Source: DASVXQ01 sp046727955 (GTDB taxonomy: Bacteria; Actinomycetota; CALGFH01). From it: a stretch of 9,875 bases of DNA. The notes beneath the pieces were generated by a model, which was given only the letters and a program-made list of their open reading frames with translations, was not told where the DNA came from and searched no databases. This document shows, in pieces, positions 1-5,927 of this stretch (the stretch's first letter is position 1; every line of letters begins with the position of its first letter). The stretch covers positions 1 through 9,875 of the forward strand of contig JBKPDO010000149.1 of NCBI GenBank assembly GCA_046727955.1. Reading direction: 5' to 3'. The position numbers and the translations under genes are program-made.

Positions 1-72
1 GCCCGGCGGTCGGCCCGGCGCTCGGCCCGGCGCTCGGCCCGGCGCTCGGCCCGGCGCTCGGCCCGGCGCTGC
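1..72. repeat. 12-bp tandem repeat array, about six copies, open at left edge
   Basis: Six head-to-tail copies of a 12-bp unit, GCCCGGCGCTCG, are visible at 1-12, 13-24, 25-36, 37-48, 49-60 and 61-72. The four middle copies are identical, the first has one change (GGTCG for GCTCG) and the last ends GCTGC. Because the unit is a multiple of three, any reading frame through it gives a tetrapeptide repeat: Gly-Pro-Ala-Leu in the frame of tatA, Ala-Arg-Arg-Ser in frame 1. The array may continue to the left, where it could be the end of a gene or an intergenic minisatellite. There is no spacer variation, so it is not a CRISPR array. Confidence 0.9.
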
Positions 73-102
73 TTGCCAGTGTCCGAAGGATCTATCGGGA
101 GG

Positions 103-108
103 TAGACT
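103..108 (+). promoter_or_regulatory. possible -10 element for the tat cluster
   Basis: TAGACT at 103-108 matches the sigma-70-type -10 consensus at four of six positions and lies 53 bp before the tatA start codon. No good -35 stands at the right distance: TTGCCA at 73-78 is too far away, with a 24-bp spacer. It is suggested only because tatA needs a promoter between the repeat array and its ribosome site. Confidence 0.3.
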
Positions 109-161
109 CTTCGAACGCGGATGTTGTGCGGTGCCGGGACCACCCGGAAGGAGCAGTTCCA

Positions 162-371
162 ATGCCAGGTCCATCAGAGTGGGTCATCATCGTCATCGTG
201 ATCGCGGCGCTCTTCGGCGTCAGCCGCCTGCCTCAGCTGGGCCGTAACTTCGGACTCGGCATCAAGGAATTCAAGAAGGGCATCGCCGAGGCGAGCGAGG
301 ACGACGGCAAGGGCAAGGACAAGTCCGAGCCGGCGCGTCCGAGTGGCGAGGACCGGGGCTCCTCGGCCTGA
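162..371 (+). CDS. tatA: Sec-independent protein translocase subunit TatA
   Basis: Small pore-forming subunit of the twin-arginine translocase, which exports folded proteins across the cytoplasmic membrane together with TatC. The 69-residue product has the family layout: a very short N-terminus, one membrane helix (about residues 6-18, rich in Ile/Val/Ala), the Phe-Gly hinge at 18-19, an amphipathic helix (about 21-40, ending EFKKGI) and a charged, flexible tail. The start at 162 is chosen because AAGGAG at 148-153 stands 8 bp upstream and because TatA proteins begin just before the membrane helix. A GTG at 126 in the same frame would add 12 unlikely residues. It lies 29 bp before tatC, so co-transcription is likely. 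The hinge and amphipathic helix fit TatA; TatB/TatE-type paralogues are possible, but TatB is usually longer. Confidence 0.93.
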   Translation: MPGPSEWVIIVIVIAALFGVSRLPQLGRNFGLGIKEFKKGIAEASEDDGKGKDKSEPARPSGEDRGSSA

Positions 372-400
372 GCCAACCGACCTGACCTCGAGATCCGGGC

Positions 401-1228
401 GTGCGTGCACCCGTCCTACGCCGCTGGCGCCGCCTTCGGGACAATCCCGAGGGCGAGATGTCCATTCTCGAGCACATCGCAGAGCTCCGTGACCGCTTGG
501 TGCGCTCCGTCATCGCGCTGTTCGTCACGACGATCGCCGCGTTCGTCTGGCTCTACAATCCGCTGCTGCACTTCGTGACCCGGGCGTACTGCCAAATTCC
601 GCTAAAGTACCTGCCTCCGGGCATGTCCCCCAACAGCTGCAAGCTGCTTGTGCTGGGGCCGCTGGGAGGATTCAGCGCCCGCATCCGCGTCGCGCTCACC
701 GCCGGGCTGGTGCTCGCGATGCCGTACGTCGCCTTCCAGCTCTGGCGCTTCATCACCCCCGGCCTCAAGCCCAGCGAGAAGCGCTACGCGATCCCGTTCT
801 CGCTGGCCAGCACGATCCTGTTCGCGATGGGCGTGGCGGTGGCGTTCGGTACGCTGCCCAAGGCGCTGGGCTTCCTGGTGGCGATCGGCGGCGACAGCTT
901 CGCCTTCTTCCTCCAGGCCGACCAGTACCTGCGGTTCGTGCTGTTCATGGGGCTGGCCTTCGGGCTCACCTTCGAGTTCCCGCTGGTGCTGGTCTTCCTG
1001 TCGATGGTGGGGGTGCTGTCCTCCGGTGCGATGCTCAGGGCTTGGAGACCGGCGGTCGCGGTGATTATCGTTGTCGCCGCCGTGGTGACGCCCAGCCAGG
1101 ATCCCATCAGCCTGTTTGCGATGGCGATCCCGATGTGGCTGTTCTATTTCGCCGCGGCTGGTGTGGCAAGGTTCTTCATCGAGCCGGCCCGCGCCCGGCG
1201 CCGGGCCCAATTGGAGCAAGGGAGCTAG
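401..1228 (+). CDS. tatC: Sec-independent protein translocase subunit TatC
   Basis: Multi-pass receptor of the twin-arginine translocase, which recognises the RR signal peptide and recruits TatA. The product is 275 residues, normal for the family, with about six hydrophobic segments. The N-terminal motif at 20-33 (MSILEHIAELRDRL) contains the conserved Glu28 that corresponds to the signal-peptide-contacting N-terminal region of TatC. The first cytoplasmic loop, after FITPGL, carries Glu126, matching the conserved loop glutamate of the family. The C-terminus is basic (ARARRRAQ). The start is uncertain: GTG 401 gives the usual short pre-helix including the DNPEGEM stretch but has no clear ribosome site, whereas ATG 458 is preceded by GAGGG yet would cut close to the conserved motif. 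The stop codon lies inside a 16-bp repeat shared with the next gene's ribosome site. Confidence 0.95.
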   Translation: MRAPVLRRWRRLRDNPEGEMSILEHIAELRDRLVRSVIALFVTTIAAFVWLYNPLLHFVTRAYCQIPLKYLPPGMSPNSCKLLVLGPLGGFSARIRVALTAGLVLAMPYVAFQLWRFITPGLKPSEKRYAIPFSLASTILFAMGVAVAFGTLPKALGFLVAIGGDSFAFFLQADQYLRFVLFMGLAFGLTFEFPLVLVFLSMVGVLSSGAMLRAWRPAVAVIIVVAAVVTPSQDPISLFAMAIPMWLFYFAAAGVARFFIEPARARRRAQLEQGS

Positions 1229-1229
1229 A
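1214..1229 (+). repeat. 16-bp direct repeat, copy 1, across the tatC stop codon
   Basis: GAGCAAGGGAGCTAGA occurs here and again, identically, at 1268-1283, 54 bp downstream. In this copy the TAG forms the tatC stop codon, and the preceding bases encode the last residues (EQGS). The second copy provides the ribosome site of the next gene. The bases between the copies are not repeated. Confidence 0.9.
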
Positions 1230-1267
1230 GGCGGTGGTCGTCCCGTGCGGCGGCCGAGGATCGCAAC

Positions 1268-1283
1268 GAGCAAGGGAGCTAGA
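1268..1283 (+). repeat. 16-bp direct repeat, copy 2, carrying the ribosome binding site of the next gene
   Basis: Second perfect copy of GAGCAAGGGAGCTAGA. The AAGGGAG at 1272-1278 lies 10 bp before the GTG at 1289 and is the likely Shine-Dalgarno sequence of the third gene of the tat cluster. Confidence 0.9.
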
Positions 1284-1288
1284 AGCAC

Positions 1289-2068
1289 GTGGCAATCAAG
1301 GGGAAGACCAAGCGAAGCCAAGGCCGGCCCGCTCGGCGGCTTGCCACCGCGCCGCGCATCCCGGTCGTCGAGCGGCGCCCGCCCTGGTACCGGGCACCCG
1401 CTTTCCAGGTCACCGTCGCGCTGGTCGTGCTGGTCATTACGCTTGCGGCGGCCTACAACCGCGCCCAGCTGGGCTGGGGCCGCGACGACGTGCGCCGCTT
1501 CACCTCGGCGCTGCGCACGCAGACCGACCGGCTCACCCCGGTCCTCGGAGCGGGCACCAAGGACGCGCCCGGCATGGCCACCGCCAGTGACCTCGTCAGC
1601 GGCAAGGTGAAGCCGGCGGAGTTCCAGGTCCGCGCGGCGAGCTGGTCGACCAGGATCCAGGCGATCAACCAGAAGGTCGCCAGCATCACCGTCGGCAAGC
1701 CCGAGGCGGTGACGACCTTCAACGGGACGCCGCCCAACAGCGTGGGCGGGCACGTGCCCCTGCTGACCAGCGTCCGCGACGCGTACAGCACCGCGTTCGG
1801 CTTCTATACGCAAGCCGCCACCGCCTACCAGCAGGCCGCCGGGGCGCCGGCCAAGAGCCAGCTCGCGCAGAAGCTGGTCACCCAGGCCCAGAGCGACCAG
1901 ACCAAGGCTGGCGCGGCGATGGACTCGGCCGCTTCGTTCCTGGCGCGGATCCTGGCCTCCTACGGCCTCGACGTGCAGCAGCAGCTCCCCGGCGAGTCGA
2001 GCGCGGCCTTCGGCAACCGCACCGGCGCCGTCCAGGCCCCGCCGGGCGGGACGGGCCTGCCCGGGTGA
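1289..2068 (+). CDS. single-pass membrane protein of unknown function, downstream of tatC
   Basis: I do not recognise this 259-residue protein. It has a basic cytoplasmic N-terminus (residues 1-35, many Lys/Arg), one hydrophobic segment at about 38-55 (VTVALVVLVITLAA), and an outer part of about 200 residues that looks mostly helical and is rich in Ala, Gln, Thr and Ser. It ends in a Gly/Pro-rich tail. Charge distribution predicts the N-terminus inside and the large domain outside; the segment is an uncleaved anchor or, less likely, a signal peptide, since I see no clear cleavage site or lipobox. The outer part contains no cysteine that I can see. The GTG start is supported by AAGGGAG 10 bp upstream. 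It follows tatC by 60 bp on the same strand, suggesting shared transcription, but a role in Tat export is only a guess from position. Confidence 0.8.
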   Translation: MAIKGKTKRSQGRPARRLATAPRIPVVERRPPWYRAPAFQVTVALVVLVITLAAAYNRAQLGWGRDDVRRFTSALRTQTDRLTPVLGAGTKDAPGMATASDLVSGKVKPAEFQVRAASWSTRIQAINQKVASITVGKPEAVTTFNGTPPNSVGGHVPLLTSVRDAYSTAFGFYTQAATAYQQAAGAPAKSQLAQKLVTQAQSDQTKAGAAMDSAASFLARILASYGLDVQQQLPGESSAAFGNRTGAVQAPPGGTGLPG

Positions 2069-2081
2069 GCGGCCGGTTCCG

Positions 2082-2825
2082 TCAGGGCGTGCGCTGCAGC
2101 AGCTCGGTCCAGAGCTGCTGGTAGCACTGGGTGGCGCGGCTGCGGGGCGCGAAGGTGGGCAGCGGGGCGCGGTGGACGGCCATCTGCTCGACCAGCGAGA
2201 GGGCGGGGATGACAGCGGCGGCGACGTCGGAGCGGTCCGCCGGGAGCCGCTCGACCACCTCGCGGTGCAGGCGCTTGCGGCGGTCGACCATGGAGAAGAA
2301 CGCGAGCACGCCTGGACGGTGGCCGTCGAGCGCGGCGATGAACTCGGTGAGCTGGTCCAGTGTGCGCAGCGACAGCGTCGTGGGGATGAGCGGGACCAGC
2401 AGCAGGTCCGCAGCGTTCAGGACGTTCTCCGAGACCAGCGACATGCTTGGCGGGCAGTCGAGGAAGACGACGTCGTACTCGTCCTTCAGCGGGGCGAGCA
2501 GCCGGGCCACCCGCTGGGTGGGCTTCTTGGCGCTGTCGAGCGCCAGGTCCATGGTCCTGTAGGTCGGGTCGGCCGGCAGCAGGTCGAGGTTGTCGAAGTC
2601 GGTGCCCCGGATCGCGCGGTCCAGCGGCCTGGTGCCGCGGATCAGCGCCTTGCCTCCGCCCTTGACGCGAGGGCGGATGCGGAGCAGGTAGGTCGCGGCC
2701 GCCTGCGGGTCCAGGTCCCACAGCAGCGTCCGGCTGCCGTCGCGGCTCGCCAGGTAGGCAAGGTTCACCGCGGCGGAGGTCTTGCCGACACCGCCCTTGA
2801 TATTGCACGTGGCGAAGACCTTCAC
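2082..2825 (-). CDS. ParA/Soj-family ATPase (orphan)
   Basis: Dimerising ATPase of the ParA/MinD class, a family that positions DNA or protein cargo over the nucleoid. The predicted product has 247 residues. It carries the deviant Walker A motif at 10-16 (KGGVGKT, with signature lysine 10 and P-loop lysine 15), the A' motif WDLDPQ at 36-41, and Walker B ending in Asp123 followed by CPPS. I choose the GTG at 2825 because the family's conserved core begins with VKVFATCNIKGG almost at its N-terminus and GAAGG precedes it by 13 bases. The frame stays open up to a TTG at 2924, but that TTG is part of a -35 box, so the extra 33 residues are unlikely. No parB gene accompanies it, so it is an orphan that may position cargo other than the chromosome. 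It converges on the tat cluster with only 13 bp between stop codons. Confidence 0.88.
   Translation of the reverse strand: MKVFATCNIKGGVGKTSAAVNLAYLASRDGSRTLLWDLDPQAAATYLLRIRPRVKGGGKALIRGTRPLDRAIRGTDFDNLDLLPADPTYRTMDLALDSAKKPTQRVARLLAPLKDEYDVVFLDCPPSMSLVSENVLNAADLLLVPLIPTTLSLRTLDQLTEFIAALDGHRPGVLAFFSMVDRRKRLHREVVERLPADRSDVAAAVIPALSLVEQMAVHRAPLPTFAPRSRATQCYQQLWTELLQRTP
2097..2120. terminator. hairpin at the convergent junction, possible bidirectional terminator
   Basis: A perfect 9-bp inverted repeat, CAGCAGCTC (2097-2105) and GAGCTGCTG (2112-2120), encloses a 6-base loop. It lies within the last codons of parA and about 30 bp past the end of the tat-cluster gene at 2068. There is no T-run after it in either direction, so termination is inferred only from the stem and the convergent position. 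It may also be a by-product of the Leu/Gln codons there. Confidence 0.3.
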
Positions 2826-2863
2826 GGGTAACGGCAAACCTTCAGGGGTAAGGGCAGACCTTC
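2824..2863 (-). repeat. 20-bp tandem repeat in the parA leader, touching the start codon
   Basis: On the minus strand two adjacent 20-bp units are present: GAAGGTCTGCCCTTACCCCT (2863-2844) and GAAGGTTTGCCGTTACCCGT (2843-2824), identical at 17 of 20 positions. A third, partial copy (GAAGGTCTT) continues into the coding sequence. The last bases of the second unit overlap the GTG start codon, and each unit begins with a GAAGG that resembles a ribosome site. It may be an operator or a translational control element; this is inference. Confidence 0.75.
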
Positions 2864-2896
2864 GGCGTTGGGCGCCCGCGCGACTTGCCAGGGGAG

Positions 2897-2924
2897 ATTC
2901 TCCGCTCGCGACCTGCCGTGTCAA
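2897..2924 (-). promoter_or_regulatory. putative parA promoter (-35 TTGACA, -10 GAGAAT)
   Basis: On the minus strand a perfect -35 hexamer, TTGACA (2924-2919), is followed after 16 bp by GAGAAT (2902-2897), which matches the -10 consensus at four of six positions including the key A and final T. The expected transcript start near 2890 gives a leader of about 65 bases holding the 20-bp tandem repeat, then the GTG at 2825. This supports the shorter parA start. Confidence 0.55.
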
Positions 2925-2970
2925 GGTCTCTGGTCAGCGGAAGCCACATGGCGCAAACTGCACGCGATGG

Positions 2971-3016
2971 TTGCTTTCCGAACGGTTTGGACTCGACAAT
3001 ACGGCCTTTCTAGGAC
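2971..3016 (+). promoter_or_regulatory. candidate promoter region for the sensor-kinase operon
   Basis: The 135-bp gap between parA and the kinase gene is visibly richer in A/T than its surroundings. Two weak sigma-70-like pairs are present: TTGCTT (2971-2976) with GACAAT (2995-3000), and TTGGAC (2987-2992) with TAGGAC (3011-3016), both with 18-bp spacers. I cannot choose between them. The kinase start has no good ribosome site, and GAAGGGG at 3032-3038 is 21 bp away. Confidence 0.35.
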
Positions 3017-3059
3017 ATCCCCCTACTGCCCGAAGGGGCGCTGAAGCTGTGCGAACGTC

Positions 3060-4802
3060 ATGACCCTGGGCAGCCGCCGTGGCCGGCCACAGCAGCGCCG
3101 GCAGCCATCCCTGCTGTGGCTCCGGTACCTGGCGGCCGGGGTGGCCGCCACCGTGCTGTACCTGGTGATCCCCTGGGGCGCTCCGCTGGGGGTGCAGGTC
3201 TCCAGGATTGTGCTGTACGGGGGGATCAGCACCTCCGCCGTCGTGGCGCTGCTGATCGGTATCCACCGCCACCGGCCGGACAGCATCCTGCCGTGGCGCC
3301 TGCTCGCCGCCGGCCAGCTCGTCTACCTGCTGGCGGACCTGACCTTCCACACCCTCCACGACCTCCTGCACCGGGAGGCATTCCCGTCGCTGGCGGATGC
3401 CTTGTATCTCGGCCACTACCCGTTCGTGGTGGTCGGCGTGCTGCTGCTCGCGCGCAGCCGTACCGCCGGCAGCGACCGGGGAAGCCTGGTCGACGCGTCG
3501 ATCATCGCCATCGGCATGGGCGTGCTGTCGCTGATCTTCCTGATCGAGCCGGCCGTCGCGGCGACCGACAAGTCGCTGCTGATGCGCCTGGCCGCCGGCG
3601 CCTACCCGATCATGGACGTGCTGGTCCTCGCCGTGGCCGCACGGCTGGTGGTAGGCGCCGGCCTGCGCAGGCCGGCGTTCTATCTCTTCACCGCCAGCCT
3701 GGCGATGCTGCTCACCACCGACACCATCTACAGCTACCTGCAGCTGAAGGGCCTCTACCAGACCAGCACCCTGGCGGGGAGGCTGCTCGACGCCGGCTGG
3801 CTCAGCTTCTACCTGCTGCTGGGTGCTGCCGCGCTGCATCCCTCGATGCGGACCCTGGCCGAGCGCGACCACCGCGCGAGGGCGCGGCTCGGCCGTGGGC
3901 GCCTTACCTTCCTGGCCGGTGCCGCGCTGCTCGCGCCGGCGGCCATCATCGTCCAGGACCTCCGCGGCCAGCAGGGCGACACGGCCGTGGTCGCGGTCGC
4001 CTGCGCGGTGCTGTTCCTGCTGGTCATCTACCGCATGTCGGGGCTGATCCGCGAGGTGGAGAGCAGCGCGGCCAAGGCTCGCGAGCGGGGCGAGGCGCTG
4101 CAGTCGGCGCTCGGCGAGCTAGAGAAAGCCGAGGCTGAGCGCAAGCACCTGCTCGACAGGACGGTGTGGCGGGCGGAGGAGGAGCGGATCCGCATCGCCG
4201 CCGAGCTCCACGACGGCCCGATCCAGCGCCTCACCGCGGTCGGCTACCAGCTCGAGGAGGCCGGGCTCACGCTCGGGAACGGCGACGGCCGGCACACTCA
4301 GGAGCTGCTGACCCTCGCCCAGGGTGGCCTCTACGGGGAGATCAGCGAGCTGCGCGGACTGATGGCGACGCTGCGGCCGCCCGTGCTGGACGAGCGGGGC
4401 CTCGGCCTCGCCCTCGCCGACCAGGTCGAGTCGTTCCAGCGCCGCACCGGCATCCCGTGCGTCCTCGAGTCCGACCGTAACACCCGGCTCGAGCCCGAGG
4501 TCGAGACGGTCCTGTACCGGGTGGCCCAGGAGGCGCTCGCCAACGTGGCCAAGCACGCCAAGGCGCAGCGCGTGTGGGTGTTCCTGCGTGCCGATGACGA
4601 TCGGGTCGAGATGCACGTCCGCGACGACGGGGTCGGCTTCGACACGGTCAAGGTCGGCGGGCTGGTCGGCAGCGGTCACTTCGGCCTGGCCGGCATGCGC
4701 GAGCGGGTCGAGATGGCTGGCGGCTCCTACGGGCTGGTCTCGGCGCCCAGCAGCGGGACGCTCATCCGCGTGCGCCTTCCGCGGCGGCGGGTGCTCGCGT
4801 GA
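3060..4802 (+). CDS. membrane-bound sensor histidine kinase, NarL/DesK-type (HisKA_3)
   Basis: Senses an unknown signal in or near the membrane and phosphorylates its partner regulator. The 580-residue product begins with a large integral-membrane region (residues about 20-325) of roughly ten hydrophobic segments, followed by a charged coiled-coil linker (about 327-375). The dimerisation/phosphoacceptor region RAEEERIRIAAELHDGPIQ has the conserved His384. The ATPase domain shows the N box (EALANVAKHA, Asn495), the G1 box (RDDGVGFD, Asp523) and the G2 box (GSGHFGLAGMRERV). The extracytoplasmic loops are short, so the signal is probably read within the membrane. ATG 3060 is the first start after an in-frame stop at 3042. 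The stop overlaps the start of the regulator gene by 4 bp, so the two are translationally coupled. No PAS, GAF or HAMP domain is apparent to me. Confidence 0.92.
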   Translation: MTLGSRRGRPQQRRQPSLLWLRYLAAGVAATVLYLVIPWGAPLGVQVSRIVLYGGISTSAVVALLIGIHRHRPDSILPWRLLAAGQLVYLLADLTFHTLHDLLHREAFPSLADALYLGHYPFVVVGVLLLARSRTAGSDRGSLVDASIIAIGMGVLSLIFLIEPAVAATDKSLLMRLAAGAYPIMDVLVLAVAARLVVGAGLRRPAFYLFTASLAMLLTTDTIYSYLQLKGLYQTSTLAGRLLDAGWLSFYLLLGAAALHPSMRTLAERDHRARARLGRGRLTFLAGAALLAPAAIIVQDLRGQQGDTAVVAVACAVLFLLVIYRMSGLIREVESSAAKARERGEALQSALGELEKAEAERKHLLDRTVWRAEEERIRIAAELHDGPIQRLTAVGYQLEEAGLTLGNGDGRHTQELLTLAQGGLYGEISELRGLMATLRPPVLDERGLGLALADQVESFQRRTGIPCVLESDRNTRLEPEVETVLYRVAQEALANVAKHAKAQRVWVFLRADDDRVEMHVRDDGVGFDTVKVGGLVGSGHFGLAGMRERVEMAGGSYGLVSAPSSGTLIRVRLPRRRVLA

Positions 4803-5212
4803 GCGCGGAGCGGGGGGCGCTGCTCGAGCCTATCCGCGTGGTCGTGGTCGACGACGCCGCCGACGTCCGGGAGGGCCTTGCCCGCCTGCTCGGCCAGCTC
4901 GGGATCGCGGTCGTCGGGGTCGCCGCCGACGGCCTCGAGGCCCTCCAGGTGGTGGCTGTGACCCGGCCCCAGGTAGTGGTCATGGACCTGCGCATGCCGC
5001 GGATGGACGGGGTCGAGGCGACCAGGAAGATCGTCGCCCGCCACCCGGACGTCGCCGTGCTGATGCTGTCGGCCTACGGCGACGACTCGCTGGTGATCGA
5101 CGCGCTGATGGCCGGCGCCCACGGCTATCTCCTCAAGGGCGTCCCGGCACGCGACCTGGTCGACGCGATCACGCGCGCCGCCGCCAGCCACGCCCCACCC
5201 CCGCTCAGGTGA
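4799..5212 (+). CDS. single-domain response regulator (receiver only)
   Basis: Phosphorylation target of the kinase encoded just upstream. The 137-residue protein is a complete receiver domain: acidic pair Asp18-Asp19, phospho-acceptor Asp63 in VVVMDLRMP, switch Ser91, Tyr110 and conserved Lys113. It resembles the receiver of NarL/LuxR-type regulators (GAHGYLLK, then DLVDAITRAA), but those continue into a helix-turn-helix of about 60 residues and reach about 210-220 residues in all. Here the chain stops after SHAPPPLR, where the linker would begin. I found no helix-turn-helix coding in the other forward frames after the stop. The gene therefore either encodes a natural stand-alone receiver, acting by protein contact or as a phosphate sink, or has lost its output domain. 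GTG start inside a GTGA overlap with the kinase stop. Confidence 0.9.
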   Translation: MSAERGALLEPIRVVVVDDAADVREGLARLLGQLGIAVVGVAADGLEALQVVAVTRPQVVVMDLRMPRMDGVEATRKIVARHPDVAVLMLSAYGDDSLVIDALMAGAHGYLLKGVPARDLVDAITRAAASHAPPPLR

Positions 5213-5254
5213 TGTCAGACTGGGGAGCTATCGCCACCCGAAGGGAGCAACGGA

Positions 5255-5728
5255 ATGCTCGTGACGACGCCGCGTCGGCCGGTAAAGGTCCACACCGAGG
5301 TCCCTGCCAAGCGCCCTGAGCCGAAGGACGCCCGCCCGCTGAAGGAGCGGCTCGCCGACCCGATCCCCGGCCGCTGGGCGCTCTTGGGCATGGTGGTGCT
5401 GGTCGGCGCGAACGTCGCGGCCGGGGTGCTCGAGCCGGCCCCCGCCAACCCTAACCTGCCCGACCCCTGGTTCGTCACGCTGCCGACCACGGTGGCGGTC
5501 CTCGCCATGCTGGGAGCCTTGGGCGGACTGCTGGCCCGCCGCCGCTGGGGTATGGCGCTGTCGTTGGTCGGCGCCGGTATCGCCGTTGCGATGGTGGTCG
5601 CCTGCCCGCTCTCCGGCCACCACCACTTCGGCCTCTGGTGGGTCGGCGAGATCGCCAGCCTTACCGCTTGGGCGACAGTTAGCTTCGCCGGCCTCCGCCT
5701 CTCGCCAGGCCCCCGCCGAAGCCTCTGA
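5255..5728 (+). CDS. four-helix membrane protein of unknown function
   Basis: I do not recognise this 157-residue protein. It has a basic, proline-containing cytoplasmic N-terminus (1-40) and four hydrophobic segments at about 41-59, 74-94, 98-117 and 126-147, with a short basic tail. A GHHHFG stretch at 121-126 at the edge of the last two helices could bind metal or haem, but this is speculation. ATG 5255 is supported by AAGGGAG at 5241-5247, 7 bp upstream. It follows the receiver gene by 42 bp on the same strand, so it probably belongs to the kinase-regulator operon and might be an effector or co-sensor of that pathway. Confidence 0.82.
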   Translation: MLVTTPRRPVKVHTEVPAKRPEPKDARPLKERLADPIPGRWALLGMVVLVGANVAAGVLEPAPANPNLPDPWFVTLPTTVAVLAMLGALGGLLARRRWGMALSLVGAGIAVAMVVACPLSGHHHFGLWWVGEIASLTAWATVSFAGLRLSPGPRRSL

Positions 5729-5811
5729 TCAAGAGCTCGCTCCGTCGATTCGCTGCCCTTTCACCGCACGCTGAACGGGCAGGAGAACGCGCTCCTCGCC
5801 GTGCCGCCAAT

Positions 5812-5832
5812 ACCTGGCGCCTGGAGCCAGGT
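5812..5832. terminator. inverted repeat after the signalling operon, possible terminator
   Basis: A perfect 7-bp inverted repeat, ACCTGGC (5812-5818) and GCCAGGT (5826-5832), with a 7-base loop lies 84 bp after the end of the membrane-protein gene. There is no following T-run. It could end the signalling operon or serve as an operator upstream of the fic gene. Confidence 0.3.
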
Positions 5833-5857
5833 GTGACCAGCCTGAGCCGAGTACGAC

Positions 5858-5875
5858 TGCCCTTGCAAGTGGGCA
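5858..5875. repeat. imperfect palindrome upstream of the fic gene
   Basis: TGCCCTTGCAAGTGGGCA has outer arms TGCCC/GGGCA and an inner 8-bp palindrome, CTTGCAAG. It stands about 50 bp upstream of the putative -10 element of fic, a position suited to a dimeric regulator. No known operator is recognised. Confidence 0.35.
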
Positions 5876-5918
5876 ACTGTGCGGACATGATGTTGGTCAG
5901 GTCTTGGGACAAGTTAGA

Positions 5919-5927
5919 TGTCATAAT
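5919..5927 (+). promoter_or_regulatory. extended -10 promoter for the fic gene
   Basis: TGTCATAAT at 5919-5927 combines a -10 hexamer (CATAAT, five of six matches) with the upstream TG of extended -10 promoters, which need little or no -35. No good -35 is present at 16-18 bp. Transcription would start near 5934, about 28 bases before the ATG at 5962, which supports that start. Confidence 0.5.

Noticed and set aside
1..72. CRISPR array
   Set aside because: The repeats are directly contiguous with no unique spacers, and no cas genes are present.
602..1813. Long open frame on the minus strand, 403 codons, opposite tatC and the next gene
   Set aside because: Composition is dominated by Arg, Gly, His, Gln and Asp repeats typical of antisense frames in GC-rich DNA. 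tatC on the other strand is certain.
2826..2924. N-terminal extension of the ParA protein starting at TTG 2924
   Set aside because: The TTG is part of a perfect TTGACA -35 box with a matching -10 downstream, the extension contains the nucleotide tandem repeat, and the family core starts almost at the N-terminus.
2082..3059. parS centromere site near the ParA gene
   Set aside because: No sequence close to the TGTTTCACGTGAAACA consensus was seen in the gene or in the gaps around it.
2934..3872. Minus-strand open frame of 312 codons over the kinase N-terminus
   Set aside because: Low-complexity Gln/Gly/His/Arg composition and no domain that I recognise; it is a shadow of the kinase gene.
5180..5330. 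Helix-turn-helix of the response regulator in another frame after a frameshift
   Set aside because: The other forward frames over this stretch give Arg/Ala-rich translations without a LuxR-type helix-turn-helix pattern, and the next gene begins 42 bp later with its own ribosome site.
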